Shown here: positions 26,338 to 36,638 of the stretch, in pieces
How the letters are laid out: the number at the start of each line of letters is the position of its first letter
Position numbering within the stretch: the first letter of the stretch is position 1
DNA from: Thiohalobacter thiocyanaticus
Lineage (GTDB): Bacteria > Pseudomonadota > Gammaproteobacteria > Thiohalobacterales > Thiohalobacteraceae
Direction of reading: 5' to 3'
DNA: 64,000 nucleotides
NCBI RefSeq assembly: GCF_003932505.1
Contig: NZ_QZMU01000001.1
Coordinates: 1,240,001-1,304,000 of the forward strand
Notes under the pieces: generated by a model
The model's database searches: none
Told to the model about the DNA's origin: nothing
The model's input: only the letters and a program-made list of their open reading frames with translations
Translations under genes and position numbers: made by a program

Positions 26338-27960
26338 ATGGAAAACGACGCCGTCATCCCGATCGAGATCCTGTTCCAGAAATCCGAGCTGGTGGTCACC
26401 TTCCTGATCATCATGCTCGGCATCGGCTTCGGCAACCTGCGCATCAAGGGCGTGGGTTTCGGCTCCAGCGGGGTGCTGATCGTGGCCATGATCGCCGGCT
26501 ACCTGTACCAGTTCGAACCCATCACCATTCTGCAGGACCTGGGCATCGTGCTGTTCCTGCTCAGCATCGGTCTGGAGGCCGGTCCCAGCTTCTTCCGCGC
26601 CTTCAAGCAGCACGGCCGGCGTTTCATCGCCAACGTGGTCGTTCTGCTGGCCGTCGCCGGCGCGAACACGGTGGGCATCATCGCGCTCGCGGGGGTGCCG
26701 ATCGGCGTCGGCCTGGGGCTGTTCGCCGGCGCCTTCACCTCCAGCCCGGCCCTGGTCAGCGCGCTGCAGTTCAGCCCCGAGGAGGAGGTCATCTTCGGCT
26801 ATGGCGTGGCCTACCCCTTCGGCCTGCTCGGGGTAATCCTGTTCATCACCCTCGCGGTGAAACTCATGCGCCCGACCATGGAAGCCGAGCTGCGCGGCCG
26901 CACCCAGCTGCATACCGGGGTGTACAAGCTGCAGAACGAGGAGTTTGCCGGCAAGCTCATCCGCGACATCGATTTCTTCCAGGACCACAACGTGGTGGTC
27001 TCGGGCATTCTGCGCGACCTGAACATGCGCACCGCCAGCGGCAGCACCGTGCTGCTGCAGGGCGACATCGTGCGACTCGAGGGCATGGCCGAGGATGTGA
27101 ACAAGGTCGGAACGACCCTGGGCGCGGAGGTGCAGGAAAGCTTCGACGAGAATGCCGAACTCGACACCCGTTCGCTCGTGGTGGAGAACACCTCGGTGGT
27201 CAATCGCAGCCTGGGCGACCTGGACATCCGGCTGCGCTACAACGTCTCCCTGACCCGCATCCTGCGCGCCGGGGTGGAATTCGTGCCGCGCCAGGACCTG
27301 CCGCTGGAGTACGGCGACGTGGTGGTGGCCGTGGGCACGCCCTATCAGCTCGACCAGCTGGAGCTGTTTCTCGGCCACGAGCACCACACGGTGCAGCGGC
27401 GGGTGGACATCGGCTCATTGGCCGCCACCCTGTTCCTGGCCTTCGCCATCGGCGGCATCATCGTCCCGCTGCCCGGGTTGGGGCCCTTCTCGCTGGGGCT
27501 GGCCGGCGGGGCGCTGGTCGCGGGCCTGGTGTTCGGCCACTTCGGGCGCATCGGCAATTTCATCGGCCGCTTCCCGCGCAACGCCACCGCCGTGCTGCGC
27601 GAGCTGGGACTGGCACTGTTCTTCGTGCAGGTGGGGTTCGACACCGGCCAGAGCTTCGTCGAGTCACTCGATTACCAGGCCATCTACTACGCCTTCTACG
27701 CCGTGCTGTTCGCCGTGGTGCCGATGCTGGTCAGCTTCCTGTTCGGCCACTATGTGATGAAGATCCCGGTCAGCGAATGCTTCGGCGTGATCTGCGGCGG
27801 CATGACCTTCACCCCGGGGCTGGACATCATCCGCCAGACCGACAACTCCGATCACCCGGTGGTGGCCTACTCCTCGGTCTATCCGGTAGCGGTGATCCTG
27901 GTCATCGCCCTGGTGCAGGGCATGTACCTGGCGCTGGTCGGGCTCGGCGCGGTCGCCTGA
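26338..27960 (+). CDS. AspT/YidE-type putative transporter with two TrkA-C domains
   Basis: 540-residue membrane protein of the aspartate:alanine exchanger (AAEx) family. Two halves of about five helices each surround a soluble centre with RCK/TrkA-C-like domains (about residues 190-350: LRDLNMRTASGSTVLLQGDI and ILRAGVEFVPRQDLPLEYGD). Conserved repeats include GLFAGAFTSSPALVSALQ and GVICGGMTFTPGLDIIRQ, the paired G-x-x-T-x-x-P signatures of this family. Substrate in this organism is unknown. Divergent from the RND adaptor. The upstream frame is open but the first ATG with hydrophobic continuation is 26338. Confidence 0.85.
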   Translation: MENDAVIPIEILFQKSELVVTFLIIMLGIGFGNLRIKGVGFGSSGVLIVAMIAGYLYQFEPITILQDLGIVLFLLSIGLEAGPSFFRAFKQHGRRFIANVVVLLAVAGANTVGIIALAGVPIGVGLGLFAGAFTSSPALVSALQFSPEEEVIFGYGVAYPFGLLGVILFITLAVKLMRPTMEAELRGRTQLHTGVYKLQNEEFAGKLIRDIDFFQDHNVVVSGILRDLNMRTASGSTVLLQGDIVRLEGMAEDVNKVGTTLGAEVQESFDENAELDTRSLVVENTSVVNRSLGDLDIRLRYNVSLTRILRAGVEFVPRQDLPLEYGDVVVAVGTPYQLDQLELFLGHEHHTVQRRVDIGSLAATLFLAFAIGGIIVPLPGLGPFSLGLAGGALVAGLVFGHFGRIGNFIGRFPRNATAVLRELGLALFFVQVGFDTGQSFVESLDYQAIYYAFYAVLFAVVPMLVSFLFGHYVMKIPVSECFGVICGGMTFTPGLDIIRQTDNSDHPVVAYSSVYPVAVILVIALVQGMYLALVGLGAVA

Positions 27961-28027
27961 CGCCCGGCCGCGTGGGGCTCGTGGGCAAGCAGATCCTTGT
28001 GGTGTGTCGTCATAACACCTCCTGAAG

Positions 28028-28325
28028 GGATGGCCACGGAAAACACGGAAAGCACGGACATATCAAAAAAGGAAAACTGTGACTATACCCTTGCCGTCAT
28101 TCCCGCGAAGGCGGGAATCCATGGGCCACGAGGTTTCTGGATTCCCGCCTTCGCGGGAATGACGTGAAAGTCATGCAGGTCGGGTTAGCCCGGCAGGGCG
28201 TAACCCGACAGGGATGCCGCGCTTGTCGGATTACGCTGCGCTAATCCGACCTACATATTCCGCGCTCCGCAATGACATGACCAATTGATCATCGATATGT
28301 CCGTGCTTTCCGTGTTTTCCGTGGC
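28028..28325. repeat. Composite repeat island bounded by about 30-bp inverted repeats
   Basis: Outer arms: GGCCACGGAAAACACGGAAA at about 28031 continuing to GGACATATC, and its near-perfect complement ending about 28325 (GATATGTCCGTGC onward). Inside lie one GTCATTCCCGCGAAGG palindrome (28094-28164), one GTAGGTCGGGTTAG-type palindrome (28177-28254) and a fragment resembling GCAATGACA. There is no gene in 27961-28361. The nested order suggests either successive insertion or a single composite mobile unit. Confidence 0.75.
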
Positions 28326-28361
28326 TATCACTTCTCCGTGGCCATCGGTTTATTACGGCCT

Positions 28362-30039
<1,678 letters not shown>

Positions 30040-30053
<14 letters not shown>

Positions 30054-30297
30054 CGGCGGTCTCCTTGCTAACGTTCTCATCAGTAACGTCCCTGGTGCAT
30101 TCGCGGTCACCGGCCTCCAGCCCTCGCACCAGGTACGGGTCCTGGGTGGCCACGCCGGTCGGACACCTGTCATACAGGCCGATACCCACCAGGGGCGCGA
30201 CCACCAGCAGTGACCACAGCACCGGCGGCCACAGCAGGGCAAGGCCGGCGATCAGCAGCAGGACTGCCGTGATCAGTCTGGAATACCAGGTGCGCAC
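30040..30297 (-). CDS. Small two-helix membrane protein, unknown function
   Basis: 85 residues if started at GTG 30297, which has GGGGA about 8 nt upstream. Two hydrophobic segments (LITAVLLLIAGLALLWPPVL and WSLLVVAPLVGIGLYD) are followed by a polar tail (CPTGVATQDPYLVRGLEAGD). The stop lies 14 bp inside the acetolactate-synthase-like gene, so the two are likely coupled. I do not recognise the family. Confidence 0.65.
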
Positions 30298-30455
30298 GTG
30301 AGAATTCCCCTGCTTTGCGCATTGGACAGAGGGAGGTCGGGATTGTTCAGGCCATCCCCTGCGGGTTGCGCCGATGTCGGGCCGGCCCGGCTGGCCAGAC
30401 AGGTCGGTCGCTGGCATGCTGTAGCCGACCCTACCAGATCGCGGGAGCAGTACGC

Positions 30456-31427
30456 ATGGGAGAGGCACTGAGAGCGGCGGTGGCACGGCAGCGGATGTTG
30501 CTGCGCAGACTCCTGGACGCACCACTGGCGCGACTGGCGCGCGACTGCACCGCCGTCTGGCCGCGACGCGACGCCCTGGAGCCGCTGCTCATCCAGTGGC
30601 TGGACCACCTGCCCTCGTGCAAATACCTCTATGCGCTGGACCCGCAGGGCCGGCAGATCACGGCCAATGTCTCGACCCGGGGGCTGCTGCCGGAACATTT
30701 CGACCGCGACCGCAGCCAGCGGCCCTACCTGAAGGCGGCCCTGGCGGGCGAGACCTTTTCCCTGTCCGATGCCTACATCAGCCGCAACGCCCGCCGGCCC
30801 TCGCTGACCGCCATCCAGCGCATCGAAACCGCCGGGGGTGAACACCTGGGCTTTCTGGGCGCCGACTTCGACCTGCGCGAACTGCCGCTGACCCGCGAGG
30901 CCTACGAGCAGCCCGGCCAGTGGCTGCAGATGAAGGGCGACCCGGCCATCCGCAGCGGCCTGTTCAACCAGCGCCGCATCGACAGCCCCATGGACCAGCA
31001 CCTCGACGCCGTGCTGGACCTGGTCATCGAACTGGTCGTGGCCCACGGGGTGTTCCACGGCAAGCTGCACTTCTCCAGTTCGCGCGCCACCCTCTGGTTC
31101 ATCGAGGATCCGTTCCGCTACCGCATTCTCGACATCGAGGACCTGACCGATCCGGGCATCGTGCTCACCTACCCCAGCCGGCCCTATCCCGGGGACGCGG
31201 TAGTCCCGCAGGACCGCGTGGCCGAGGTCTTCCATACCCTGCGCGCCCTGCGCTTCATGGATGAGACCATCTACCTGCGCGCCGGCTCGCTGAACATCTT
31301 CAACGGGATGGTGGGATTGAACTTCTCCTGCGACGGCTCGCACTACATGCCCTGGCAGGAACTGCTGGAGAAGAAAATCGACTTCTGGCTCGGTACCGGC
31401 GATCCCGAACTGGACGACGCCGGCTGA
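30456..31427 (+). CDS. Cache/PDC-type sensory-domain protein without output domain
   Basis: 323-residue protein. Residues about 45-140 look like a PDC/Cache ligand-binding fold (KYLYALDPQGRQITANVS, HFDRDRSQRPYLKAALAGET, LSDAYISRNARRPSLTAIQR and HLGFLGADFDLREL). These are the hallmarks of periplasmic sensor domains of chemoreceptors and kinases, but there is no signal peptide or membrane helix and no kinase, GGDEF or methyl-accepting domain. The remainder (from about 160) is unrecognised. GGGAG precedes ATG 30456. Probably a soluble ligand-binding or accessory signalling protein; function is inference. Confidence 0.72.
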   Translation: MGEALRAAVARQRMLLRRLLDAPLARLARDCTAVWPRRDALEPLLIQWLDHLPSCKYLYALDPQGRQITANVSTRGLLPEHFDRDRSQRPYLKAALAGETFSLSDAYISRNARRPSLTAIQRIETAGGEHLGFLGADFDLRELPLTREAYEQPGQWLQMKGDPAIRSGLFNQRRIDSPMDQHLDAVLDLVIELVVAHGVFHGKLHFSSSRATLWFIEDPFRYRILDIEDLTDPGIVLTYPSRPYPGDAVVPQDRVAEVFHTLRALRFMDETIYLRAGSLNIFNGMVGLNFSCDGSHYMPWQELLEKKIDFWLGTGDPELDDAG

Positions 31428-31440
31428 AGTCCTTCGCCTG

Positions 31441-31495
31441 GCCCGCATTTCTCACCGTCCTTCTACTGCGACGAACGACGGTGAGAAATGCGGGC
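31441..31495. terminator. Perfect 19-bp inverted repeat between convergent genes
   Basis: GCCCGCATTTCTCACCGTC at 31441-31459 is exactly complementary to 31477-31495, with a 17-nt loop. It fills the space between the stops of the Cache-type gene (plus) and the hydrolase (minus), and its right arm touches the hydrolase stop codon. No T-tract, but position and strength suggest a shared, bidirectional 3'-end structure. Confidence 0.65.
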
Positions 31496-32370
31496 TATAC
31501 CCTCACCAGCGCCCGCACCACATCCCCCGTATGCCGGATGGGCAGGGAGAAATGTCCCTCGCCCGGCACCCACGTCAGCCGCGCTTCCGGCACGGCCCGT
31601 TTCAGCCATTCACTGTGAACCGGCGGCACCACCCGGTCGGCCAGCCCGTGCCAGAGTTGCAGGTTGCGGATGCCGTCCAGCCCGAACGGCCAGGGCCGGA
31701 CGGCTGCGGCCAGGTCCGCCACCGCGCCGGCCGCCCCCTGGCGGAAGGCCTCGCCCAGGCTGTCGGCGAACAGGGCCCGGATCTCCGGCCGGCGCAGCAC
31801 GGCGCGATCGGCCGGTCCGTCGATCCAGCCCTGGATCGCCACCGCCAGGCGCGGTGCCCGCCGCACCACCTGCGTGACCACCGGCCCATAGGTCCACTGC
31901 AGCCAGGCCGGGCCGCGGCGCACCAGCCACAGGGCCAGACGGGCGTTGAGCTGCATGGCCGGGGCCAGACCGGAGCGTGTCAGGTCACCCAGGCCGCAGC
32001 AGATCGCCGTACCGCGCACCCGCTCGTCCAGGGTACCGGCGCAGGCCAGGGCATAGGGCGCGCCGCCGGAGACCGCAATGAGATGAAAGCGCCCGATGCC
32101 CAACGCATCGGCCAGAGCTTCGATGCGCGCCGGCCAGTCCTCCAGCCGGGGGCCGGGCACGGTTGCGGACAGGCCGTAGCCGGGCCGCTCGGGCGCGATG
32201 ATGCGCACGCCCGCCTCCAGACAGGCCGCATGCAGCAGCGCGCCCTCGCGGCGCGAACCGGGCAGGCCATGAAAGTAGAAGGCCGGGATGCCGCCGGGGC
32301 TGCCGTAGACGGCATAGCCAAGCGGCGCGCCCCGGATCTCCAGTACCCGGTCATTGCGCGGAAACGCCAT
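31495..32370 (-). CDS. Alpha/beta hydrolase
   Basis: 291-residue alpha/beta-hydrolase fold protein. Oxyanion-hole motif FHGLPGSRRE near residue 35, nucleophile Ser in AVSGGAPYAL near 100, acid region LWHGLADRVVPP and catalytic His in GEGHFSLP near the end. The nucleophile elbow is S-G-G rather than the common G-x-S-x-G spelling in full, but the context is typical of epoxide-hydrolase/esterase-like members. Substrate unknown. Start at ATG 32370 after AGGAGGG; the open frame continues upstream from a GTG. Confidence 0.85.
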   Translation of the reverse strand: MAFPRNDRVLEIRGAPLGYAVYGSPGGIPAFYFHGLPGSRREGALLHAACLEAGVRIIAPERPGYGLSATVPGPRLEDWPARIEALADALGIGRFHLIAVSGGAPYALACAGTLDERVRGTAICCGLGDLTRSGLAPAMQLNARLALWLVRRGPAWLQWTYGPVVTQVVRRAPRLAVAIQGWIDGPADRAVLRRPEIRALFADSLGEAFRQGAAGAVADLAAAVRPWPFGLDGIRNLQLWHGLADRVVPPVHSEWLKRAVPEARLTWVPGEGHFSLPIRHTGDVVRALVRV

Positions 32371-32490
32371 CGGCAAACTTTTCCCTCCTGCGTGTGTCAC
32401 AATTTTTATCCGCAGTCGCGGATTTCAAACAACAGGCCCGGCAACACCGGCCAACCCTGATACTGACACAAGCGCAGACTGGAGTCCTTC

Positions 32491-33576
32491 ATGCAGAGCA
32501 AACTGTTCTCACCCATCCGTATCGGTGAACTGGAACTGCCCAACCGCATCGTCATGGCGCCGCTGACCCGCAACCGCGCCGGCCCGGGCAACGTACCGAA
32601 CGCGCTCAACGCCGAATACTACCGCCAGCGCGCCGGCGCCGGGCTGATCATCAGCGAGGCCAGCCAGGTCTCGCCGCAGGGCGTGGGCTACCCGGCCACG
32701 CCGGGCATCCACAATGAAGCGCAGGTGGCTGGCTGGAAGGGTGTGCTCAAGGCAGTGCACGGTGCGGGCGGGCGCATCTTCATCCAGCTCTGGCACGTGG
32801 GCCGCATCTCCCATTCCAGCCTGCAGCCCGACGGGGCGGCGCCGGTCGCGCCCTCGGCCGTCCGCCCCGAGGGCGAGGCCGTAACCTATGCAGGCATGAA
32901 ACCGTTCGAGACGCCGCGCGCCCTGGAGACCGACGAGCTGCCGGGTATCGTGGAACAGTATCGCGATGCCGCCCGGCTGGCCCGCGAGGCCGGCTTCGAC
33001 GGGGTGGAGATCCATGCCGCCAACGGCTACCTGCTGGACCAGTTCCTGCGTGACGGCAGCAACCGGCGCACGGACGACTACGGCGGCTCGGCGGCCAACC
33101 GCTACCGGCTGCTGGGGGAGGTTCTCGATGCGGTGCTGGAAAGCTGGCCCGCCGGCCGGGTGGGAGTACGGCTGTCACCCGAGAACAGCTTCAACGACAT
33201 CCGCGACAGCGATCCGCAGACCACCTTCAATCACGTGGTCGGGCAGCTGGCCCCGCACGGCCTGGCCTATCTGCATGTCATCGAGGGCGACATGATGACC
33301 GGCGCCCGCGAGCTGGACTATGGCGCCTTCAAACAACGCTTCAATGGACCCTACATGGCCAACAACGGCTTCGACTTCAACCGCGCCAACCAGTGGCTGG
33401 ACCAGGGTCGGGCCGATCTCATCGCCTTCGGCAAGCTGTACCTGGCCAACCCGGACCTGGTGGAACGCTTCCGCCGGGGCGCGCCGCTCAATGAGCCCGA
33501 TCCCGACACCTTCTACGGCGGGGACACGCGGGGCTATACGGATTACCCGGCACTCGAGGAGAAGGTGCCTCTGTAG
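32491..33576 (+). CDS. Old yellow enzyme-type alkene reductase
   Basis: 361-residue FMN-dependent NAD(P)H:flavin oxidoreductase of the OYE/NemA family. It reduces activated C=C bonds (enals, maleimides) or nitro compounds. FMN-binding start LFSPIRIGELELPNRIVMAP, substrate-binding histidine region in GVEIHAANGYLLDQFLRD, and the phosphate-binding end MANNGFDFNRAN / LIAFGKLYLANPDLVER are all present. GGAG lies before the ATG. Its TAG stop falls inside a dispersed palindromic repeat (see 33573-33656), so the repeat may have replaced the original C-terminus. Confidence 0.93.
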   Translation: MQSKLFSPIRIGELELPNRIVMAPLTRNRAGPGNVPNALNAEYYRQRAGAGLIISEASQVSPQGVGYPATPGIHNEAQVAGWKGVLKAVHGAGGRIFIQLWHVGRISHSSLQPDGAAPVAPSAVRPEGEAVTYAGMKPFETPRALETDELPGIVEQYRDAARLAREAGFDGVEIHAANGYLLDQFLRDGSNRRTDDYGGSAANRYRLLGEVLDAVLESWPAGRVGVRLSPENSFNDIRDSDPQTTFNHVVGQLAPHGLAYLHVIEGDMMTGARELDYGAFKQRFNGPYMANNGFDFNRANQWLDQGRADLIAFGKLYLANPDLVERFRRGAPLNEPDPDTFYGGDTRGYTDYPALEEKVPL

Positions 33577-33656
33577 GATGGGTGGAGCGCAGCGCAACCC
33601 ATCGGGCGTTCGTCGAATTGATGGGTTGCGGCACCAGCGCCTCCACCCATCCTAAG
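33573..33656. repeat. Palindromic repeat, GGATGGGTGGAG family, supplying the upstream gene's stop
   Basis: Starts GTAGGATGGGTGGAGCGCAG and ends GCCTCCACCCATCCTA, with inner AACCCATC / GATGGGTT pairing. The TAG at 33574-33576 is the OYE gene stop. Fills most of the gap to the Nudix gene. Related copy at 15377-15452. Confidence 0.85.
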
Positions 33657-33678
33657 TTGCGCGACGACTGCGGTTGAA

Positions 33679-34242
33679 TCAACCCGCCAGCGCGTTGCGC
33701 ATCCGCCGGGTCTTCTCCAGCATGCGCCAGGTCGAGCGGTTGTTGTTGAAGCGGGTCACTTCGGGCAGGGCGGCCCAGAGGATGTCGTGGGATTCGTCAT
33801 TGCCCGGAACGGGCAGGCTGTCGTCGATCTCGACCAGGAAACGGACATCGATGTGCTCGTGGCGCGGAGCATAGTCGACACTGTCGATGACGTGGATGTC
33901 CACATCGAACAGGGCCTCGCTGACCAGACGGATGTGCCCTGGATCCAGGCCGGTCTCCTCGTGGGTCTCGCGCAGGGCCACACGCAGGATGTCGGCATCG
34001 CCGTCGGCGTGACCGCCTGGCTGGAACCATTGGTCGTGCTTGCGGTGGTGCAGCAGCAGCACCCGCTGGCGGTCGGGGCTGACCACCCAGGCCGAGCCGG
34101 TCACGTGCGCCGGCAGCAACGAGCGCTCGAAGCAATCCGGATGCGCGGCGACGAAGTCCACGGCACGACGCACGTAGGCGGCCTCTTCCATGAAGGCGGT
34201 GCGGTATCGGGTCAGCAGATCGAGTAGTTGCCGGCGGTGCAT
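33679..34242 (-). CDS. Nudix hydrolase linked to csoS1D
   Basis: 187-residue Nudix-fold protein. The Nudix box is recognisable as GGHADGDADILRVALRETHEE plus TGL, in which the R-E-x-x-E-E-x-G core is intact while the first canonical Glu (G-x5-E) is Ala. VTGSAWVVSPDRQRVLLLHH is the typical N-terminal strand. It would hydrolyse nucleoside diphosphate-linked substrates. The gene follows csoS1D with a 14-bp gap on the same strand; Nudix genes are recurrent companions of alpha-carboxysome loci, so a housekeeping role for carboxysomes is plausible inference. An in-frame GTG at 34260 overlapping the csoS1D stop is an alternative start. Confidence 0.88.
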   Translation of the reverse strand: MHRRQLLDLLTRYRTAFMEEAAYVRRAVDFVAAHPDCFERSLLPAHVTGSAWVVSPDRQRVLLLHHRKHDQWFQPGGHADGDADILRVALRETHEETGLDPGHIRLVSEALFDVDIHVIDSVDYAPRHEHIDVRFLVEIDDSLPVPGNDESHDILWAALPEVTRFNNNRSTWRMLEKTRRMRNALAG

Positions 34243-34256
34243 GCCAATACCCCAGT

Positions 34257-34874
34257 TCACTCGGTCCAGGACGGGTTCTCGACCGCGGCCAGCGCGGCGG
34301 CGGCGGCCTCGTCCACGTCCGCCTCGCGCCCCGACAGGATCAGGCGGCCGAAGGCGCCGACGGCGCGCACATCGATCAGGGTGATGCTGGCCGCCTTCTC
34401 GGCCTGGTTGGCGGCATAGACGATATAGCCCGCCGGCTCGGTCTCCAGAATGAACATGCTCTGGTCGGGCAGGATCATGGAGCCGCGCCGGTCCTGACGG
34501 TTGATCAGCACCGTATGGTCCGGCGTCATGCCGCGGATGACCTCCTGCCAGGCCACCTGGCAGCGCTGCCGATCCTGCTGGCGCGCGCCCAGATGATTCA
34601 GGATCACCCGGCCGCTCTCGATCACGTCGCTCTGGTCGCGGTGGTGGATCACCATGGAGCCGTACTGACGCTCGACCACCTGCTGGGCCAGGCGCACCTG
34701 GGTGGCCTTGAGCGCCATATCGGTGAGCCGGTGCACGGCCATGCCCGGCGAGACCTCCACCCACAGCAGGGCCTCCCCCGGCACCGGCAGGAAACCCTGG
34801 GAGGCCGTGGCGATGTACTCGGCCAGCTGCGGCTGCAGCGAGTCGATATAGACGTAGGTTCTGAGCTTGATCAT
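34257..34874 (-). CDS. csoS1D: Tandem-BMC carboxysome shell protein CsoS1D
   Basis: 205-residue shell protein with two BMC domains. First half: [39 protein letters not shown] and [14 protein letters not shown]. Second half: [40 protein letters not shown] and [20 protein letters not shown]. This matches CsoS1D, which forms stacked trimers with a large gated central pore thought to pass larger metabolites such as RuBP. It is not in the main cso operon but about 19 kb away, paired with a Nudix gene. Start ATG 34874. Confidence 0.95.
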   Translation of the reverse strand: MIKLRTYVYIDSLQPQLAEYIATASQGFLPVPGEALLWVEVSPGMAVHRLTDMALKATQVRLAQQVVERQYGSMVIHHRDQSDVIESGRVILNHLGARQQDRQRCQVAWQEVIRGMTPDHTVLINRQDRRGSMILPDQSMFILETEPAGYIVYAANQAEKAASITLIDVRAVGAFGRLILSGREADVDEAAAAALAAVENPSWTE

Positions 34875-35030
34875 CCAACTGCCAGACGGCCGGGAATGGA
34901 GCAGATTCTACCGGCGGGCGACAGGGTAGCGGAAATACATAAGTCATTCGGGATTCATAGATCAGCATCTATGAAAAGACGGATATCGGGGTCACGCGCA
35001 AAATGGCGCAGGATGGGGTCGGTGAAGCAT

Positions 35031-35158
35031 GGGACTTACTCAAGCCGTCATTGCGAGCGCAGCGTGGCAATCTCATACTGCAGAATCATTCGGTTGGAGA
35101 TTGCCGCGTCACTTCGTTCCTCGCAATGACGGGTGTTATCTGGCTTAAGTAAGTGCCA
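35031..35158. repeat. GTCATTGCGAG-family repeat with GGCACTTACTTAAGCC-type ends
   Basis: Outer arms GGGACTTACTCAAGCC (35031-35046) and the complement of GGCACTTACTTAAGCC (35142-35157) match at 14 of 16 positions. The inside is the CGTCATTGCGAGCG / CTCGCAATGACG palindrome and contains CGGTTGGAGATTGCCGCGTC, shared with the copies at 55777 and 61498. The arms differ from those of the 17091 element, so one core occurs in at least two outer frames. No gene in 34875-35214. Confidence 0.82.
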
Positions 35159-35161
35159 TTC

Positions 35162-35204
35162 GGGTCGGCGACAAATGATAATGATTGCGATTTGTCACCG
35201 ACCC
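35162..35204 (-). terminator. Strong hairpin downstream of the porin gene
   Basis: GGGTCGGCGACAAAT at 35162-35176 pairs with ATTTGTCACCGACCC at 35190-35204 (one mismatch) with loop GATAATGATTGCG. It starts 11 bp past the porin stop and is the likely 3' end of the betaine-porin operon. No clear T-tract. The loop has a GATAATGATT stretch, but the flanks do not make a Fur box. Confidence 0.6.
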
Positions 35205-35214
35205 CATTTCAGGA

Positions 35215-36552
35215 TTAGAAGTAATAGCCGAAGTTGATGTTGAAGCGGGTCTGCCACTGGTCATCGGCATTGGCCCCGAGGCGGTCGCCGAAGGCGGCGT
35301 CGCCGCCGATGAACTCGTTGCCGTTGGACATGGCCAGATCGGTGTAGATGTACCAGCCGCCCCGGCCCCAGGCCGCGCCCAGGATGAACAGTTCGCTGTC
35401 GTTGAAACCGCTCTGGTCCTTGACGATGACGCTGTACTCGGCGTAGGGGATGACATAGTCCAGCCAGTCGATCCCGGGCGTGGCCTGGTAGTAGCTGAGC
35501 GAGATACCGGGGATCCAGGCCTTGGCCGCGGCGGTGCTGGGGAAGTCATAAGCGCCGAACTGAACCAGGTCATCGGTACCCAGCGGCTGGGCGCTGTCCA
35601 CGTCGAATTCGTACCAGGTCAGCTGACTGGCCAGGGTGAAGTTGTCCCACTTATTGACCATGTGCACCGAGGCGGCCATGCGGTCGCCGTCGTCCTGGGG
35701 CCCGGCGCTTTCCAGCTCGCCGTACTGCAGCGAGAAGCCCAGGTCGGTGGCGACAGCCACGTCCGGCACGCTGTAGATGCCGCGCAGGTTGAACTGGTTG
35801 CGCTCCTTGTAGCCGCTGCCGCTCTCGTTGACCACGTCGTAGGAGTAGCGGGCGCTCTTGTGCGTCGACCCCCGGTAGTCGCCCTCGTCGGAATAGTAAT
35901 AGGCGACATCCCACGTCCAGTCGCCCATGGGCCGGGAGTACTTCACACCCAGGTCCATGTCATCCGACAGGCCGACATAGTAGTGTTGATCGAAGAACCA
36001 GCTCTGGGAGATGCCGTAGGGCCCGGGACCGAAGGGCACCCGGTTCACACCCGCCTGCACCTGGCTCTGATCCTCGAAGTTGTACCCCACCCAGCCGGTG
36101 TGCAGCATGTTGTAGCCGGGGTACCAGCGGTATTCCGCCTTGGCCTGCCAGGGGCCGCTGAGGTAATCGAGGTTGATGCGGAAGGTGTCGAGGGCGAAAT
36201 CCCCCTTGTCCTCGGTGGCCCGGGTGGCACCGTTGCCCTCCGGGTAATCCCCCACGGCATAGTTGGCGCGGATAGCGCCGCCGATGGTGAGATTCCCGAC
36301 CTTGATCTTGGCCGGTGCCGGGGTGATTTCGGACATTTCCGCTTCCACCCGTTTGGCCCGGGCCTCGGCCTCGGCCTGGGCCGCCTCGGCTTCAGCCAGA
36401 TCCTGCTGCGCCTGTTCCAGCTCGCGTTGCAGCTCCTGTACCCGCCGCTCCAGCGCCTCGGTCTCGGCCGCACCGACAGCGGTAGTGAGAAGCCCCAGAA
36501 CAACCACCAGTACACCGGCAAGCGGTGCCCTGCCCACAGCGATTCTTTTCAT
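35215..36552 (-). CDS. Outer-membrane porin with N-terminal coiled coil
   Basis: 445 residues: signal peptide (LAGVLVVVLGLLTTAVGAAE), an N-terminal coiled coil of about 45 residues (LERRVQELQRELEQAQQDL), then a beta-barrel of alternating aromatic strands (AKAEYRWYPGYNMLHTGWVG, WTWDVAYYYSDEGDYRG) ending in Phe (NINFGYYF), the outer-membrane assembly signal. The coiled coil may trimerise or contact the cell wall. Last gene of the proVWX cluster, 86 bp after proX, so it may admit betaine or related osmolytes. The substrate is inference from context. Confidence 0.85.
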   Translation of the reverse strand: MKRIAVGRAPLAGVLVVVLGLLTTAVGAAETEALERRVQELQRELEQAQQDLAEAEAAQAEAEARAKRVEAEMSEITPAPAKIKVGNLTIGGAIRANYAVGDYPEGNGATRATEDKGDFALDTFRINLDYLSGPWQAKAEYRWYPGYNMLHTGWVGYNFEDQSQVQAGVNRVPFGPGPYGISQSWFFDQHYYVGLSDDMDLGVKYSRPMGDWTWDVAYYYSDEGDYRGSTHKSARYSYDVVNESGSGYKERNQFNLRGIYSVPDVAVATDLGFSLQYGELESAGPQDDGDRMAASVHMVNKWDNFTLASQLTWYEFDVDSAQPLGTDDLVQFGAYDFPSTAAAKAWIPGISLSYYQATPGIDWLDYVIPYAEYSVIVKDQSGFNDSELFILGAAWGRGGWYIYTDLAMSNGNEFIGGDAAFGDRLGANADDQWQTRFNINFGYYF

Positions 36553-36638
36553 TGTCCCTTCCTCCCTGAGCCCGCCGGCGCCCTCACGCCGGCGGCGTGT
36601 GGTGTCACCCCGTCAACCCTCAGACAGGGGGCATGTCA

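Noticed and set aside
35162..35204. Fur box in the loop of the hairpin after the porin gene
   Set aside because: GATAATGATT resembles part of a Fur box but the second half does not match, and the site is downstream of the gene rather than in a promoter.
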